Shown: positions 16,119 to 22,961 of the stretch, piece by piece | How positions within the stretch are numbered: position 1 is the stretch's first letter | Layout of the letters: each line of letters starts with the position of its first letter | Assembly: GCA_040754815.1 (NCBI GenBank) | Contig: JBFMBX010000010.1 | Coordinates: forward strand, 1 to 64,000 | Length of the DNA: 64,000 nucleotides | DNA from: Bellilinea sp040754815 | GTDB taxonomy: Bacteria; Chloroflexota; Anaerolineae; Anaerolineales; Anaerolineaceae | Reading direction: 5' to 3' | Program-made: the position numbers and the translations under genes | Notes under the pieces: generated by a model | What the model was told of the DNA's origin: nothing | Database searches by the model: none | What the model saw: only the letters and a program-made list of their open reading frames with translations

Positions 16119-16921
16119 CCATGAGGCGGTGAGGTTTTTCGGCGGAACATGCGCAGGGCCGAACCGATCAGCACCAGGCCGAGGATGATTTTTAACCAGT
16201 TTGCCGGCACAATCCCTGCCAGCACTCCGCCAAGGACGGAGCCGATCAGCGAGCCAAGGCCCATTGGCAGGACAATGCTCAACCCTTCGGCGCGGCTGAA
16301 GAGCATGTTTTTGCGCGCGTAACGCGCCAGCCCGACCATTACGGTAGGGAGGCTGATGATCAGGCTGGCGCTACCGGCGGTTTTGATGCCCACGCCAAAA
16401 ATAAAGATTAATGTAGGGATGATCAACTCCCCGCCGGCCACACCCAGCGTGCTACTGACCACACCGATCAGACAGCCGGCGACAAAGCCGGTCAACGCCT
16501 GTATCACAGGGATTTCACCGATTACACCCCCTTCGGAAAGCGGCACAAAACCCTCAATGATGAGCAGCAGGCCGATGGCGGTCAGCAGCAGGCGCATCCA
16601 GCCTTCCAGCGCGTGCGGCGAAAGGCGGGCGGTCAACCCGGCGCCGAGGTAGGCGGTCAGCACCGCGCCGCCGATCATGGAGAGCAAAATTACCGCCAGC
16701 GCGTCCAGCGGCAGTGTGGGCAGGGTGCGCGAGCGCACGAGCAGTGAAACCAGCAGGGTGATCAGACTGACCGCCAGATTGATGGGCACCGCCTGGTGCG
16801 CACTGCGCCGCAGCAGGCCGACCAGCACCGGCAGGCGGAACTCCGCCCCGCCGAGGCCGATCAAGCCGCCCAGCACAGCGATGGGAATGGCAGTCACAAA
16901 GGCCAGCAGTGCTTCGGTCAT
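16115..16921 (-). CDS. TSUP-family (TauE/SafE) anion permease
   Basis: 268 residues with eight predicted membrane helices in two repeats; GGLIGLGGAEFRLPVLVGLL near the N-terminus and GVVSSTLGVAGGELIIPTLIFI in the middle are the duplicated TSUP motifs. The family moves sulfite, sulfoacetate or related anions. The start codon overlaps the modA stop (TAATG), so it is translated from the mod operon, suggesting an oxyanion or sulfur link. Its 3' end overlaps the comEC stop by 4 nt on the opposite strand. Confidence 0.88.
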   Translation of the reverse strand: MTEALLAFVTAIPIAVLGGLIGLGGAEFRLPVLVGLLRRSAHQAVPINLAVSLITLLVSLLVRSRTLPTLPLDALAVILLSMIGGAVLTAYLGAGLTARLSPHALEGWMRLLLTAIGLLLIIEGFVPLSEGGVIGEIPVIQALTGFVAGCLIGVVSSTLGVAGGELIIPTLIFIFGVGIKTAGSASLIISLPTVMVGLARYARKNMLFSRAEGLSIVLPMGLGSLIGSVLGGVLAGIVPANWLKIILGLVLIGSALRMFRRKTSPPHG

Positions 16922-17736
16922 TATTCTGGAGGTAAAAAGCCGTAACGCGCCTGCACCGCCTGACCATCATCCGAAAGGACAAACCGGACGAACTGTTCCG
17001 CCAGCGCAGGGTTTGGGCTGGCTTTTAGCGGGGCAATCGGATAAAGGGCTTCAACGTTGATCGCATCCGGTATGGTGAGGAATTGCAGTTTGTCCGCTGC
17101 GCTTTGAGCATCGGTCAGAAAAACGATACCGGCATCGGCCTCTTTTAACGCCACCTTGTTGACCACTCCTTTAACCGTACTCTCGTAGGATACCACATTG
17201 GCATAAACCCGTTCCTTGAAATCGGGTGGAAATTCCGGTGAGGCGGAAGCCTTGCTCAAGAATTCCTCTACGTAAATCCCCTGCGGGCCTTCTCTGGCGC
17301 CTATCACCAGTTTGAGGCCGGGCTGAGCCAGCTGGGAAAGGCTTTGAACCGCGGCCGGGTTGTCTTTGGGCAGGATCACCGCCAGCCGGTTACGGGCAAA
17401 CAGCCGCACCTGCTCGGAGGCAGCCAGATCCTGCTCAACGGCTTTATCCATGAACGATACCGCCGCCGAGGCAAACACATCCGCCGGGGCGCCCTGCGAA
17501 ATTTGCTGGAGCAGGGTGCTGGAATTGGCAAAATTGAAGATAACCTTGACTTGCGGATTGCGTTCCTCGAAGATTTGCCCCAATTCGGTGAACGATTCGG
17601 TCAGCGAACCGGCTGCGAAAACAATCAATTCGGTCTGCTGAGCAGCCGGGGTTGGGCTGGCTGCCGGCTGCGGGGTGCACTGCGCCAGCGGTAAGGACAA
17701 AACTACCAAAAGCATCATCATCACCTTGCGGGTCAT
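16921..17736 (-). CDS. modA: Molybdate/tungstate-type ABC transporter substrate-binding lipoprotein
   Basis: 271 residues. Signal peptide with lipobox LPLAQC (Cys about 19), a Pro/Thr-rich spacer, then the ModA fold: LIVFAAGSLTESFTELGQIFEE, FANSSTLLQQISQGAPADVFASA, GAREGPQGIYVEEFL, DAGIVFLTDAQSA. The Ser residues after AAG and in NSS are the usual oxyanion ligands. The protein captures molybdate, tungstate or possibly sulfate outside the membrane for the ModB permease encoded 15 nt upstream. A GAAGAGG SD precedes the ATG. Confidence 0.92.
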   Translation of the reverse strand: MTRKVMMMLLVVLSLPLAQCTPQPAASPTPAAQQTELIVFAAGSLTESFTELGQIFEERNPQVKVIFNFANSSTLLQQISQGAPADVFASAAVSFMDKAVEQDLAASEQVRLFARNRLAVILPKDNPAAVQSLSQLAQPGLKLVIGAREGPQGIYVEEFLSKASASPEFPPDFKERVYANVVSYESTVKGVVNKVALKEADAGIVFLTDAQSAADKLQFLTIPDAINVEALYPIAPLKASPNPALAEQFVRFVLSDDGQAVQARYGFLPPE

Positions 17737-17751
17737 TTGAAAGAAACCTCT

Positions 17752-18615
17752 TCAATCACTAAGATTTTCATCAGCCTGCCGGTGCAGAACCGACTTAAGC
17801 ACCAAAAGGACTGTGAAGGAGAAGATCACCAGTATGGCCGAAAGCGAAAGGGCGGTAGTCAAGTCCACTTCCAGGCCGAGATAAATGGCCAACGGCATGG
17901 TTTGGGTGCGGCCGGGCAGGTTACCGGCAAAGATGATGGTTGCCCCAAACTCCCCCATCGCGCGTGACCACGTCAACACACACCCGCTCAACAATGACTG
18001 CCACGAGATCGGCAGAACGATGTAGCGAAAAACCTGCCAGCGGTTGGCGCCATCCAGCGCCGCTGCCCGGCGGATTTCACAACCGACGCTGGCAAAACCC
18101 AAAGCCGCCGACTTGACATACAGCGGTGCCGCAATAAACGTCTGCGCCAGCACGACCGCCGCTGTGCTGAAGGGCAATTGGATGCCGAGCTCGGCCAGCA
18201 GCCTTCCGAGCGGTGCGGCCCGCCCAAACGCCATCAGCAAAGCCACCCCCGCTACCGCCGGCGGCAGCACGGTGGGCAGGTCAATCAACGTATCCAGCAG
18301 TTGGTGAAAGCGCGAGCGTTTGCGGTAAAGCAGGTAGGCTACCGGCGTCCCAAAAACCACGCTGACGCCGACGGTGATCAGCGAGGTGAGAGCACTCAGG
18401 CGGATAGCCTGCACCGCCTGTGGTGTTTGCAGCGAGCGCCAGATGGCTTCGGGCGTCAGCCCCAGAAAGATGGCCACAATCGGGATGGCGATGAAAGCCA
18501 GCAGGGGGATGGTCAGCATCTGCCAGAGCGATTGGCGCCAGCGGCGGATCAGCCGGCTGGTTTGAGGGACAGAGCCGTAACGAGGTTGGGATTGAGTCAG
18601 TTCCATTCGCTGCAT
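17752..18615 (-). CDS. modB: Molybdate ABC transporter permease
   Basis: 287 residues with about six membrane helices. The EAA-type loop (GCEIRRAAALDGANRWQVFRYIVLP) and the ModB-specific EFGATIIFAGNLPGRTQTMPLAIYLGLEVD are both present. It forms the membrane channel for the ModA substrate. No ATPase (modC) is encoded next to it, so the energising subunit must come from elsewhere. The gene lies 9 nt downstream of trmO. The start could also be the in-frame ATG at 18606; no clear SD was found. Confidence 0.93.
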   Translation of the reverse strand: MQRMELTQSQPRYGSVPQTSRLIRRWRQSLWQMLTIPLLAFIAIPIVAIFLGLTPEAIWRSLQTPQAVQAIRLSALTSLITVGVSVVFGTPVAYLLYRKRSRFHQLLDTLIDLPTVLPPAVAGVALLMAFGRAAPLGRLLAELGIQLPFSTAAVVLAQTFIAAPLYVKSAALGFASVGCEIRRAAALDGANRWQVFRYIVLPISWQSLLSGCVLTWSRAMGEFGATIIFAGNLPGRTQTMPLAIYLGLEVDLTTALSLSAILVIFSFTVLLVLKSVLHRQADENLSD

Positions 18616-18624
18616 CGGCGGTTT

Positions 18625-19077
18625 TCAGGGAGTGGATTTGTTAACCTGTTCGTACCATCCGGTGCGTTCCGCCGGGTGGACATCAAAATCTGGCACATAC
18701 GGCTTAATATCCAGTAGCGGGCTGCCGTCCAGCATATCCGCGCCGCGGATATGCAGTTCATTGCCGCGCCGTTCCAGCAGGCGCACCACCGAAAGCCCAA
18801 TGGGGTTGGGGCGGCAGGGGTAGCGGGTGGCAAATAGACCGGTCTCGCGCTCACCTAGAAACGGTTTGACGCGTAAGGCCACCTGAGCCGGTGCCTGATG
18901 CCAGAGGTACAGCAGAATCAGGTGGGAAAAACCCTCGATGCCCTCCAAACCGGCGCTGTACTCCGGAAAAACCAGCACCCGTCCTTCGGCAGCAGAGCGG
19001 CTGGACTGGATGGGCGTCTCTTCTTTGCGGGTGAACGGCGTATGAATGATGCCGATGGGTTTTAAGGGGGGAAGCAT
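18625..19077 (-). CDS. trmO: TrmO/TsaA-type tRNA N6-methyltransferase
   Basis: 150 residues, the length of the catalytic domain. Family blocks: IGIIHTPFTRKEETPIQ, the GLEGIEGFSHLILLYLWH strand, and CRPNPIGLSVVRLLE. Members methylate N6-threonylcarbamoyladenosine-37 of tRNA using SAM through a beta-barrel fold; some archaeal and bacterial homologues next to Mo/W transporters may have another role. Here it is the first gene of the trmO-modB-modA-TSUP operon, so both readings stay open. GAGAG lies about 10 nt before the ATG. Confidence 0.85.
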   Translation of the reverse strand: MLPPLKPIGIIHTPFTRKEETPIQSSRSAAEGRVLVFPEYSAGLEGIEGFSHLILLYLWHQAPAQVALRVKPFLGERETGLFATRYPCRPNPIGLSVVRLLERRGNELHIRGADMLDGSPLLDIKPYVPDFDVHPAERTGWYEQVNKSTP

Positions 19078-19110
19078 TGTCGTTAATCTCTCGAATTAAA
19101 TACTGACGGA

Positions 19111-19143
19111 GTGAGTATATCACACTGCTTTATTGGAAAACAA
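19111..19143 (-). promoter_or_regulatory. Promoter and palindrome ahead of the trmO-mod operon
   Basis: Minus strand: -35 TTGTTT (19143-19138), 18-nt spacer, -10 TATACT (19119-19114). A GTGA-N5-TCAC palindrome at 19111-19123 overlaps the -10, so it could be an operator for an oxyanion-responsive repressor. No ModE gene is in the window. Confidence 0.5.
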
Positions 19144-19199
19144 GTGATTTTCCTCACTATGTCAGACAGGGGTGGATCTCTTTCAACCGCGCAGGCTTT

Positions 19200-19604
19200 T
19201 CAGCGCTCCCAGGCGCTGAAATCCCAGCCGGCCAGCCGTTCGCGCAGTTCGGTGCGGTGGCGCAGGTTGAACTTGACCAGCGCATTGCGCACATGGGTTT
19301 TGATGGTGTCTGGCGTGACGCCCAAACGGGCGGCAATCTGGCGGTTGGTGTAGCCAAGGCAGACCAGCGCGGCTACTTCCTGCTCGCGCGGGGTGAGCGA
19401 TTTCCACTGCTGCCAGGCGGCTTCATTCTGACGGTGGTGCTGCAAGCCGGCCTCGATCAGCACTTGCAGAATTTCCTCCGGGGAGCGTTTTTCCTGCATG
19501 GCCAACTGGCGCAACGATTGCTCCAGTTGCAGGTCGAGGGCAAAGGTGCGCTGCTGGTCTGCTTCCTCCCTGAAAAGTTTCAACAGGCGCTTCCACAGGT
19601 TCAT
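19200..19604 (-). CDS. Stand-alone LuxR-type HTH regulator
   Basis: 134 residues. The N-terminal 60 residues are charged and helical without a receiver or ligand-binding signature. The C-terminal LuxR/GerE HTH (about 68-130) is clear: LTPREQEVAALVCLGYTNRQIAARLGVTPDTIKTHVRNALVKF. It is a predicted DNA-binding transcription factor with no phospho-acceptor domain. No same-strand operon partner. The recognition helix and the KTHVRN dimer helix are intact. Confidence 0.9.
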   Translation of the reverse strand: MNLWKRLLKLFREEADQQRTFALDLQLEQSLRQLAMQEKRSPEEILQVLIEAGLQHHRQNEAAWQQWKSLTPREQEVAALVCLGYTNRQIAARLGVTPDTIKTHVRNALVKFNLRHRTELRERLAGWDFSAWER

Positions 19605-19690
19605 ATTCTTATTTTATAGAATAAATGTTCTATTGTCAAGTGATTCGAGCCTTCGGTTTGGGAGGGGTTTATCCGGCCGCCGGGCGGGCG

Positions 19691-19699
19691 TGGTATCAT
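19691..19699 (+). promoter_or_regulatory. extended -10 promoter of the phzF-like gene
   Basis: TGGTATCAT (extended -10) 43 nt before the ATG; a TTTGGAG SD lies between, so this gene has a normal leader. Confidence 0.45.
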
Positions 19700-19742
19700 T
19701 ATTCTGCCGTTCCTCTCAATCCCTCTGTTTTGGAGCAAACCG

Positions 19743-20543
19743 ATGACTTTTTCTCTCTTTCAGGTCGATTCGTTTACTGCCGAGCCCTTCCGCGGCAACC
19801 CCGCCGGGGTTTGCCTGCTGGATGCCCCCCGCCCGGATGACTGGATGTTGGGCATTGCCCGCGAGATGAATCTTTCCGAAACGGCCTTCCTGCTGCCGGA
19901 GGGAGCGGTGTACCGTTTGCGCTGGTTCACCCCGCAGGTGGAGGTGACGCTGTGCGGCCATGCCACCCTGGCCAGCGCGCACATCCTGTGGGAGCAGGGC
20001 ATTCTGCCGCCCGCTCAAACGGCGCAATTTGAAACGCTTTCCGGCCGGCTTTCGGCCAGCCGGACGGCGGATGGCTGGATTCGGCTCGATTTTCCGCTGC
20101 GCGAGGTGAGGCCGGCGGATGCCCCGCCGGGCTTGGTGGATGCGCTTGGCCTGAAACAGGTGCGTTTCAGCGGCCGCTACCGCGAAGATTACCTGCTCGA
20201 AGCGGACGATGAAGAGCAGGTGCGTGCCTTAAAGCCGGATTTTGCCCGGCTGAAACATTTGCCGGCGCGCGGGGTGGTGGTCACGGCGCGGGCAGCGCCG
20301 GGCAAGGTTTATGATTTCGTTTCCCGCTTCTTTGCTCCGGCGGTGGGGGTGGATGAAGACCCCGTTACCGGTTCGGCCCATTGTGCACTGGCGCCTTACT
20401 GGGCGGAACGACTGGAAAAGCCGGCCCTGCTGGCCTTTCAGGCTTCGCAGCGCGGCGGGCTGCTGCGCGTCCGCCCGGTGGGTGAGCGCGTGCTGCTGGA
20501 AGGGCAGGCGGTGACCATCTTTGAGGCACGCCTGCGGGTTTAA
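19743..20543 (+). CDS. PhzF-family isomerase
   Basis: 266 residues. Diaminopimelate-epimerase-like fold with family blocks FRGNPAGVCLLD, REMNLSETAFL (the Glu of this block is the PhzF catalytic acid), RWFTPQVEVTLCGHATLASAHIL and GVDEDPVTGSAHCALAPYW. Phenazine PhzF isomerises DHHA, but most bacterial members have unknown substrates, and there are no phenazine genes here. TTTGGAG lies 7-8 nt before the ATG. It converges with alaX 46 nt downstream. Confidence 0.9.
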   Translation: MTFSLFQVDSFTAEPFRGNPAGVCLLDAPRPDDWMLGIAREMNLSETAFLLPEGAVYRLRWFTPQVEVTLCGHATLASAHILWEQGILPPAQTAQFETLSGRLSASRTADGWIRLDFPLREVRPADAPPGLVDALGLKQVRFSGRYREDYLLEADDEEQVRALKPDFARLKHLPARGVVVTARAAPGKVYDFVSRFFAPAVGVDEDPVTGSAHCALAPYWAERLEKPALLAFQASQRGGLLRVRPVGERVLLEGQAVTIFEARLRV

Positions 20544-20589
20544 CCCCCTTATTTTCAATGGCGGCGGGGCAAAGAACAACGCACCCTGC

Positions 20590-21312
20590 TCATTCGAGTT
20601 CGATGTAGATGCGCTTGTTGATCTTGCCCTTGCTTTTGTAATCCACCACGCGGATTCTGCCGACCTCGGCGGTGCTGGCAACGTGCGTGCCGCCATCGGC
20701 CTGTAAATCCAGCCCGACGATTTCAACGGTGCGGACTTCCTGAATTTCGGGCGGCAGCAGGTTGATTTTGGTGCGGATCAAATCGGGGATTTGAAAGGCC
20801 GTTTCGCGCGGCAGAATCTGCACGCGGATCGGACGGGCAGCCTGTACCTCGCGGTTGACGGCTTCTTCGATCTCGGCAATGCGCTCGTGGGTCAGCGTCT
20901 CAAATTCGAAATCCATGCGCCCTTTGAGTGGCTCCATATCACCGCCGGTGACCAGCGCGCCGTAATCGCGAAACACAACCCCGCACAGGATGTGCAGGGC
21001 GGTGTGGGTGCGCATCAGGGCGTAACGCCGCTCCCAGTCGAGTGCGCCGTGCAGGGCATCGCCGGGCTGCGGCAGGCCGGCTTCTCCCGCCAGCGTATGC
21101 CAGATGCCTTCTGCCGCCTTTTTCACGCGGCTGACCTGCCAGACCCTGCCGGCCGGGTCGGTCAGCGTGCCCGTATCGCAGGGCTGGCCGCCTCCGCCGG
21201 GGTAAAAAGCGGTGCGGTCGAGCAGCACGGCGCCGGCCTCTTCATCCACGGCCTGCACGCGCGCTTCGAAGGATTTCAGGTAACTATCGGTTGTGTAAAG
21301 CAATTCGGTCAT
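20590..21312 (-). CDS. alaX: Trans-editing Ala-tRNA deacylase AlaX
   Basis: 240 residues, AlaX-M size, containing the N-terminal Gly-rich loop FYPGGGGQPCDTGTL (about 37-51) as well as the editing core. Zinc ligands: HTALH in MRTHTALHILCG and His in ADGGTHVASTAEVG. It hydrolyses Ser (or Gly) mis-attached to tRNA-Ala. The start codon overlaps the GNAT stop by 4 nt (ATGA), so translation is coupled. Confidence 0.92.
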   Translation of the reverse strand: MTELLYTTDSYLKSFEARVQAVDEEAGAVLLDRTAFYPGGGGQPCDTGTLTDPAGRVWQVSRVKKAAEGIWHTLAGEAGLPQPGDALHGALDWERRYALMRTHTALHILCGVVFRDYGALVTGGDMEPLKGRMDFEFETLTHERIAEIEEAVNREVQAARPIRVQILPRETAFQIPDLIRTKINLLPPEIQEVRTVEIVGLDLQADGGTHVASTAEVGRIRVVDYKSKGKINKRIYIELE

Positions 21313-21920
21313 GGTGTCCTTTCCCCGGTTGAAGGTTGGAAGGTGTAACGCATGATACGGCGGGTGGGGCCGGGTTGGGCAATTTCAACAAAACCCAGGC
21401 GGCGGAACATACCGGCCGTACCCATGAAACTGCTCACCGGCGGCAAAGTGCTGCCGGTGTTTGCTTCGATGGGGTAGGCTTCGATAATACCTGCCCCTTG
21501 CTGATGGGCGTATTCCATCGCTCCGCGCAGCAACGGGTAGGCAAGCCCCTTGCCGCGCCAGCGGCGGGCAACGAAAAAGCACACCACCGACCAAACGGGT
21601 GCATCATCTACCCGTTTGAGGGTGCGGGAACGTTCCAGCGCAAGGTAATTTTCCCGCGGGGCAATCGAACACCAGCCGACTGCCTCCGCGCCAAGATAGC
21701 CCAGTACGCCGGGTATTTCACCGCTCTGTACCCGTGCCTGCATTGCGCGGTAATTGCCCTCATTGCCGTTTTTGGCGAACTGACTGCGCGGAATGCGCCA
21801 CCACATGCACCAGCAGCCGCCGTAAGCCCCATTTTTCCCAAACAACCGGACAAAATCATCCCACCGTTCGGCGGTGAGCGGAGAAATGCGCAGGTTTTCC
21901 ACAAACAAATCGGCAGACAT
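21309..21920 (-). CDS. GNAT-family N-acetyltransferase
   Basis: 203 residues. The acetyl-CoA loop is VARRWRGKGLAYPLLRGAMEYA (the R/Q-x-x-G-x-G/A motif as RWRGKGLA), preceded by the strand WSVVCFFV. The N-terminal segment NGAYGGCWCMWWRIPRSQF is typical of a GNAT subgroup found widely in environmental bacteria. The substrate is unknown. A strong AAGGAGG SD precedes the ATG. It is second in the CPBP-GNAT-AlaX operon. Confidence 0.88.
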   Translation of the reverse strand: MSADLFVENLRISPLTAERWDDFVRLFGKNGAYGGCWCMWWRIPRSQFAKNGNEGNYRAMQARVQSGEIPGVLGYLGAEAVGWCSIAPRENYLALERSRTLKRVDDAPVWSVVCFFVARRWRGKGLAYPLLRGAMEYAHQQGAGIIEAYPIEANTGSTLPPVSSFMGTAGMFRRLGFVEIAQPGPTRRIMRYTFQPSTGERTP

Positions 21921-21940
21921 GGGGTTTCCTCCTTAACTTA

Positions 21941-22867
21941 TCAGATCATCCACTGCCAGCCCAGCACGAATAACAGACCGTTGATGACGGCATGGGCCAG
22001 AATGGCCGGTTTGAGGCTGCCGTGAGCATTTGCCAGCCACGCCAGAGCAAGCCCTGCCAGAAAGGCGGGCAGCCACAACAGCGGACGGAACTGCAAAGTG
22101 GCAAACAGCCCGGCCGAGGCAAAGGCAGCCCCCCACAGTCCCAGCCGCGATTGCCAGCGGTGTATCAACTCGCCGCGGAAGAAACGTTCCTCCGCCCATG
22201 GGGCAATCAGGATGCCGATCAGCAGCGTTGTCCAGCGGATCAGCGGGGCAATTTCCAGCGGCTGAGTCAAATTGGCTGCTGCCAGGCTGCTTTCCAGCCA
22301 CGCGCGCGTGATGCTGAACAGGTAAGTCATCAGCAGGGCAATGCTCCCCCCGCCCAGCAGGCCGCTCAGCCAGACCGGCGGCAGGGCACGAGAAGCCGGG
22401 CTGTTTTTTGCGGCGGCAGGTGCAGCGGTTGAAATGTTGAGAAAGGTAAGAATCAGTGCCTGCCAGAGGAATAACCACGGCTGACCGGGGAACAGCGACG
22501 GGCGCAGGCCGACGGCCGGCAGGGATGGCTGCAGACCGGCGGGACGCGAGGTTAACAGGTAATCCATCCCAAAATAAACCCCGGCGGGCAGCAGGTAAGC
22601 CAGCAGCAGGGTCAGCAGCAAGGGAGGGAGCAGGGGCTGCCTGCCCGCACGGCGCAGCACAAACCCCAATGTTCCCACGGCGAACCCCAGCACCAGCAGG
22701 GTAAGAATGGAAAGCAGGCCCACCAGCGTTTCGGCGGAGGTTTGAGGCCGGTCTTGCACCAGCCAGAGCAGGCCGCCCGTCAGCAGCAGGAGCATCAGCC
22801 CGTAAACCAGAAAAGTGAGGACGAGGAAACGGGAGGTGGTGGGGGAATTTTTATCCGATGGAATCAT
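21941..22867 (-). CDS. CPBP-family intramembrane protease-like protein
   Basis: 308 residues with about eight membrane helices. Motif 1 is intact (PWAEERFFRGELIHRW, EExxxR). The second motif expected as FxxxH reads FATLQ, so its His is Gln. The third is HAVIN in PAILAHAVINGLLFVLGW. CPBP (CAAX-like) proteins cleave or chaperone membrane proteins. With the middle metal ligand changed, activity is uncertain. First gene of the operon with GNAT and alaX. Confidence 0.8.
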   Translation of the reverse strand: MIPSDKNSPTTSRFLVLTFLVYGLMLLLLTGGLLWLVQDRPQTSAETLVGLLSILTLLVLGFAVGTLGFVLRRAGRQPLLPPLLLTLLLAYLLPAGVYFGMDYLLTSRPAGLQPSLPAVGLRPSLFPGQPWLFLWQALILTFLNISTAAPAAAKNSPASRALPPVWLSGLLGGGSIALLMTYLFSITRAWLESSLAAANLTQPLEIAPLIRWTTLLIGILIAPWAEERFFRGELIHRWQSRLGLWGAAFASAGLFATLQFRPLLWLPAFLAGLALAWLANAHGSLKPAILAHAVINGLLFVLGWQWMI

Positions 22868-22916
22868 TACCCTTTAATTGTACTCTGCCGGCTGGCTTAC
22901 AGTGGCTTTACTGGGG

Positions 22917-22954
22917 AAAAAATTCACCGGCAGAGGCTCGTTTGCCTCTGCCGG
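22917..22954 (-). terminator. Intrinsic terminator of the Tad-like operon
   Basis: Perfect 11-bp stem CCGGCAGAGGC / GCCTCTGCCGG with a 6-nt loop (22927-22954). On the minus strand it is followed 4 nt later by TTTTTT (22922-22917). It lies just after the stop at 22962. Confidence 0.85.
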
Positions 22955-22961
22955 CAGCGAT

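Noticed and set aside
11268..19604. Histidine kinase at 11.3 kb and LuxR-type protein at 19.2 kb as a two-component pair
   Set aside because: They are 6 kb apart and the LuxR-type protein has no receiver domain.
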